From positions 1 through 64,000 of the forward strand of contig NZ_QEHR01000010.1 of NCBI RefSeq assembly GCF_003095375.1: 64,000 nt of DNA. The letters are read 5' to 3'. Within the stretch, counting starts at the first letter, position 1. Each line of letters opens with the position of its first letter. Below, one piece after another: positions 62,637-64,000 of this stretch. Position numbers and translations under genes: made by a program. The notes below the pieces were generated by a model that did no database searches, was not told the origin of the DNA, and saw only the letters and a list, made by a program, of their open reading frames with translations. Source of the DNA: Marixanthomonas spongiae. Its GTDB lineage: Bacteria > Bacteroidota > Bacteroidia > Flavobacteriales > Flavobacteriaceae.

Positions 62637-63758
62637 TTATTTCTTTTGTGTTTTCAATACTTCGGAAACGCGCAGTTTTTTACCATCTTTAAAAGCGACG
62701 ATGTAGCATGAGCTATACCCTTTTTCTTTGGCGAAGGTTTTCATTAATTCTATTTTATTGTAATCGGACGTTTCACCATAATAATATTTGTACAACCGCC
62801 CTTCTTTATTGCGGGTAATTTCTTTTAATCCTTTAAAATTTTCAGGTTTGGTCTCCAGTTTTGTGCTACCTGCTGCCAACTGTACTTTAAAAGTATAACC
62901 AGGATATATTTTTTCTTCGGTGGTATCGATGGCCTTATCGATCTCTTCTTGTGTAATGACGGGGTTTTTGGCGTGGCTGGTGGCCAAATCGAGGTTTTTT
63001 TGATATGTTATCACCCCTTCGGCGATCGCTTGGGCTATTTCCCGCTGTCCTTTTTTTGAATTTAAATAAGCTCCTTCGTGTTTATTGGTCAAAAATCCGG
63101 TTTCCACCAGTACGCTGGGCATATAGCTTTGGTGCAAGACAATGAACCCCGCCTGTTTAACGCTTCGGTCTTTTCGTTTTAATTTATGGGTAAAGTTATT
63201 CTGAATCAACCCAGCCAGCATAATGCTTTGATCCAAATATTCTTCTTGCATTAAGGTGAGCCCAATGAACGATTCGGGCGAGTTGGGATCATAGCCGGCA
63301 TAATTCTCTTCGTAGTTTTCTTCCAGGAAAATCACCTCGTTTTCTTTTTTGGCCACTTCAAGATTGCGTTTGTTGGCGTGCAGCCCCAACACAAAGGTTT
63401 CCGTGCCGTACGCCTGCGAGTTATGGGCATTGCAATGTACCGATACAAAAAGGTCTGCATCGGCTTTATTGGCAATGGCGCCACGTTTATAAAGATCGAC
63501 AAACTTATCGGTTTTTCGGGTGTAGATGACTTTGACATCTTTGTTTTTTTCTAAAATTTTCCCCACTTCCAATACAATATTTAGGGCGATATCTTTTTCT
63601 TTGTAGCCATTGCCCGTGTTACCGCTATCGTGACCGCCATGCCCAGCATCGAGCACCACTACAAAGGGTTTTGTGGGGTCGGTATTGGCCGGTGAAAATG
63701 AAAAACTGATTGCTGTACAGATAAAAAGTACGAAAAAAGGAATGTGTTTCGTTCTCAT
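62637..63758 (-). CDS. N-acetylmuramoyl-L-alanine amidase (Amidase_3)
   Basis: 373 residues from ATG 63758, the start with the shortest plausible signal peptide (MRTKHIPFFVLFICTAISFSFS); ATGs at 63782 and 63821 are possible alternatives. The catalytic domain has VVLDAGHGGHDSGNTGNGYKEKDI (Zn His and Glu), HCNAHNSQAYGTETF and VLVETGFLTNKHEG. A C-terminal SPOR-like or beta domain (YTFKVQLAAGSTKLETKPENF) follows. It cleaves peptidoglycan amide bonds in the periplasm during division or remodelling. Confidence 0.93.
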   Translation of the reverse strand: MRTKHIPFFVLFICTAISFSFSPANTDPTKPFVVVLDAGHGGHDSGNTGNGYKEKDIALNIVLEVGKILEKNKDVKVIYTRKTDKFVDLYKRGAIANKADADLFVSVHCNAHNSQAYGTETFVLGLHANKRNLEVAKKENEVIFLEENYEENYAGYDPNSPESFIGLTLMQEEYLDQSIMLAGLIQNNFTHKLKRKDRSVKQAGFIVLHQSYMPSVLVETGFLTNKHEGAYLNSKKGQREIAQAIAEGVITYQKNLDLATSHAKNPVITQEEIDKAIDTTEEKIYPGYTFKVQLAAGSTKLETKPENFKGLKEITRNKEGRLYKYYYGETSDYNKIELMKTFAKEKGYSSCYIVAFKDGKKLRVSEVLKTQKK

Positions 63759-63885
63759 AACGGTAAAACGGACTAAATTCATGGATATTTTAAATATTGC
63801 GTTTTTGAAAAACAAAGCCAAAAAATATGCTTAATTTTGAACTTTCAAAAACTAAGCCAAATCTACAAAAAATAGCATCCTAGCC

Positions 63886-64000
63886 TTGCAAACACATCGG
63901 CAAATTTTATTCTCTATCTTGGTTCTACTTTTATGTAGCCCAGCGATGCGACCTCAAGACATTCCGTCTAAAAACCAAGTGAACCTCCCTGTTGAAACCA
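63886..64000 (+). CDS. lptD: N-terminus of a probable LPS-assembly protein LptD (C-terminus outside window)
   Basis: TTG at 63886 starts LQTHRQILFSILVLLLCSPAMRPQDIPSKNQVNLPVETT-like sequence (in the window: 38 codons). A signal peptide ends around residue 25. The position, divergent from an amidase-MCE cluster, and the 'QDIPSKN' start are as in flavobacterial LptD proteins. An in-frame stop at 63853-63855 excludes longer starts. The identification rests on 38 residues and context. Confidence 0.5.
   Translation, partial: MQTHRQILFSILVLLLCSPAMRPQDIPSKNQVNLPVET

Overview
The window looks like chromosome of a member of the Bacteroidota, most likely a marine Flavobacteriaceae. The evidence is: a gliding/secretion-type adhesin built from PKD, SprB-like and HYR-like repeats; many lipoproteins with very short signal peptides; TAnnTTTG-type promoters instead of clear Shine-Dalgarno starts; DUF6266 and DUF4251 proteins; and a flavobacterial amidase/MCE/Fe-S gene cluster. 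I do not claim a species. No tRNA, rRNA, CRISPR array or intact transposase was seen.

Layout. (1) 1-3.5 kb: N-terminal 1171 residues of a giant surface protein on the minus strand, running off the left edge. (2) 3.5-23.3 kb: an accessory region. It holds a DUF6266 gene, an excisionase-like HTH gene, a defence-like block (a two-gene soluble + four-TM cassette, a NucS-like nuclease, a single-chain MmeI-type restriction-modification enzyme and two further PD-(D/E)XK proteins), a Ca/Na antiporter, several secreted or lipoprotein unknowns and a degenerate serine-hydrolase-like lipoprotein. Six full and two partial copies of a roughly 75-80 bp double-hairpin repeat lie only in this part, all in one orientation and several just after stop codons. 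Three GC-rich CACCCC...GGGGTG elements lie here too. A cobalamin riboswitch with a terminator-like hairpin precedes class I ribonucleotide reductase genes (nrdB, nrdA), suggesting that B12 switches off the B12-independent enzyme. (3) 23.3-42.9 kb: mainly housekeeping and stress genes. These include Kup, an M23 peptidase, a MarR gene with a perfect 18-bp palindrome at its promoter, NAD(P)HX repair, a gcvT-glsA-SDR-pterin dehydratase operon, a LysR/YeiH pair, a beta-lactamase-fold hydrolase, an orphan pair of contractile-injection-type tube proteins, and PoxB. (4) 43.1-46.1 kb: three minus-strand genes for exported proteins: a small unknown, an M64-like metalloprotease lipoprotein, and a secreted beta-trefoil plus aerolysin-like pore-forming protein. 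(5) 46.5-64 kb: a cation-efflux gene remnant, stress and transport genes, an aconitase of the shorter 650-residue type, ribosome hibernation factor, RluE, a CocE-like hydrolase, and a minus-strand cluster of amidase, MlaD, membrane Fe-S protein, alpha/beta hydrolase, HAD protein and CCG protein. A probable lptD gene starts divergently at the right edge.

The most interesting items are the double-hairpin repeat family and its cassette-like relation to accessory genes, the uncharacterised soluble + membrane pair with its shared upstream leader, the aerolysin-like toxin beside a metalloprotease, the orphan injection-system tube proteins, and B12-riboswitch control of class I RNR. All functional calls are from reading the sequence; no database search was run.
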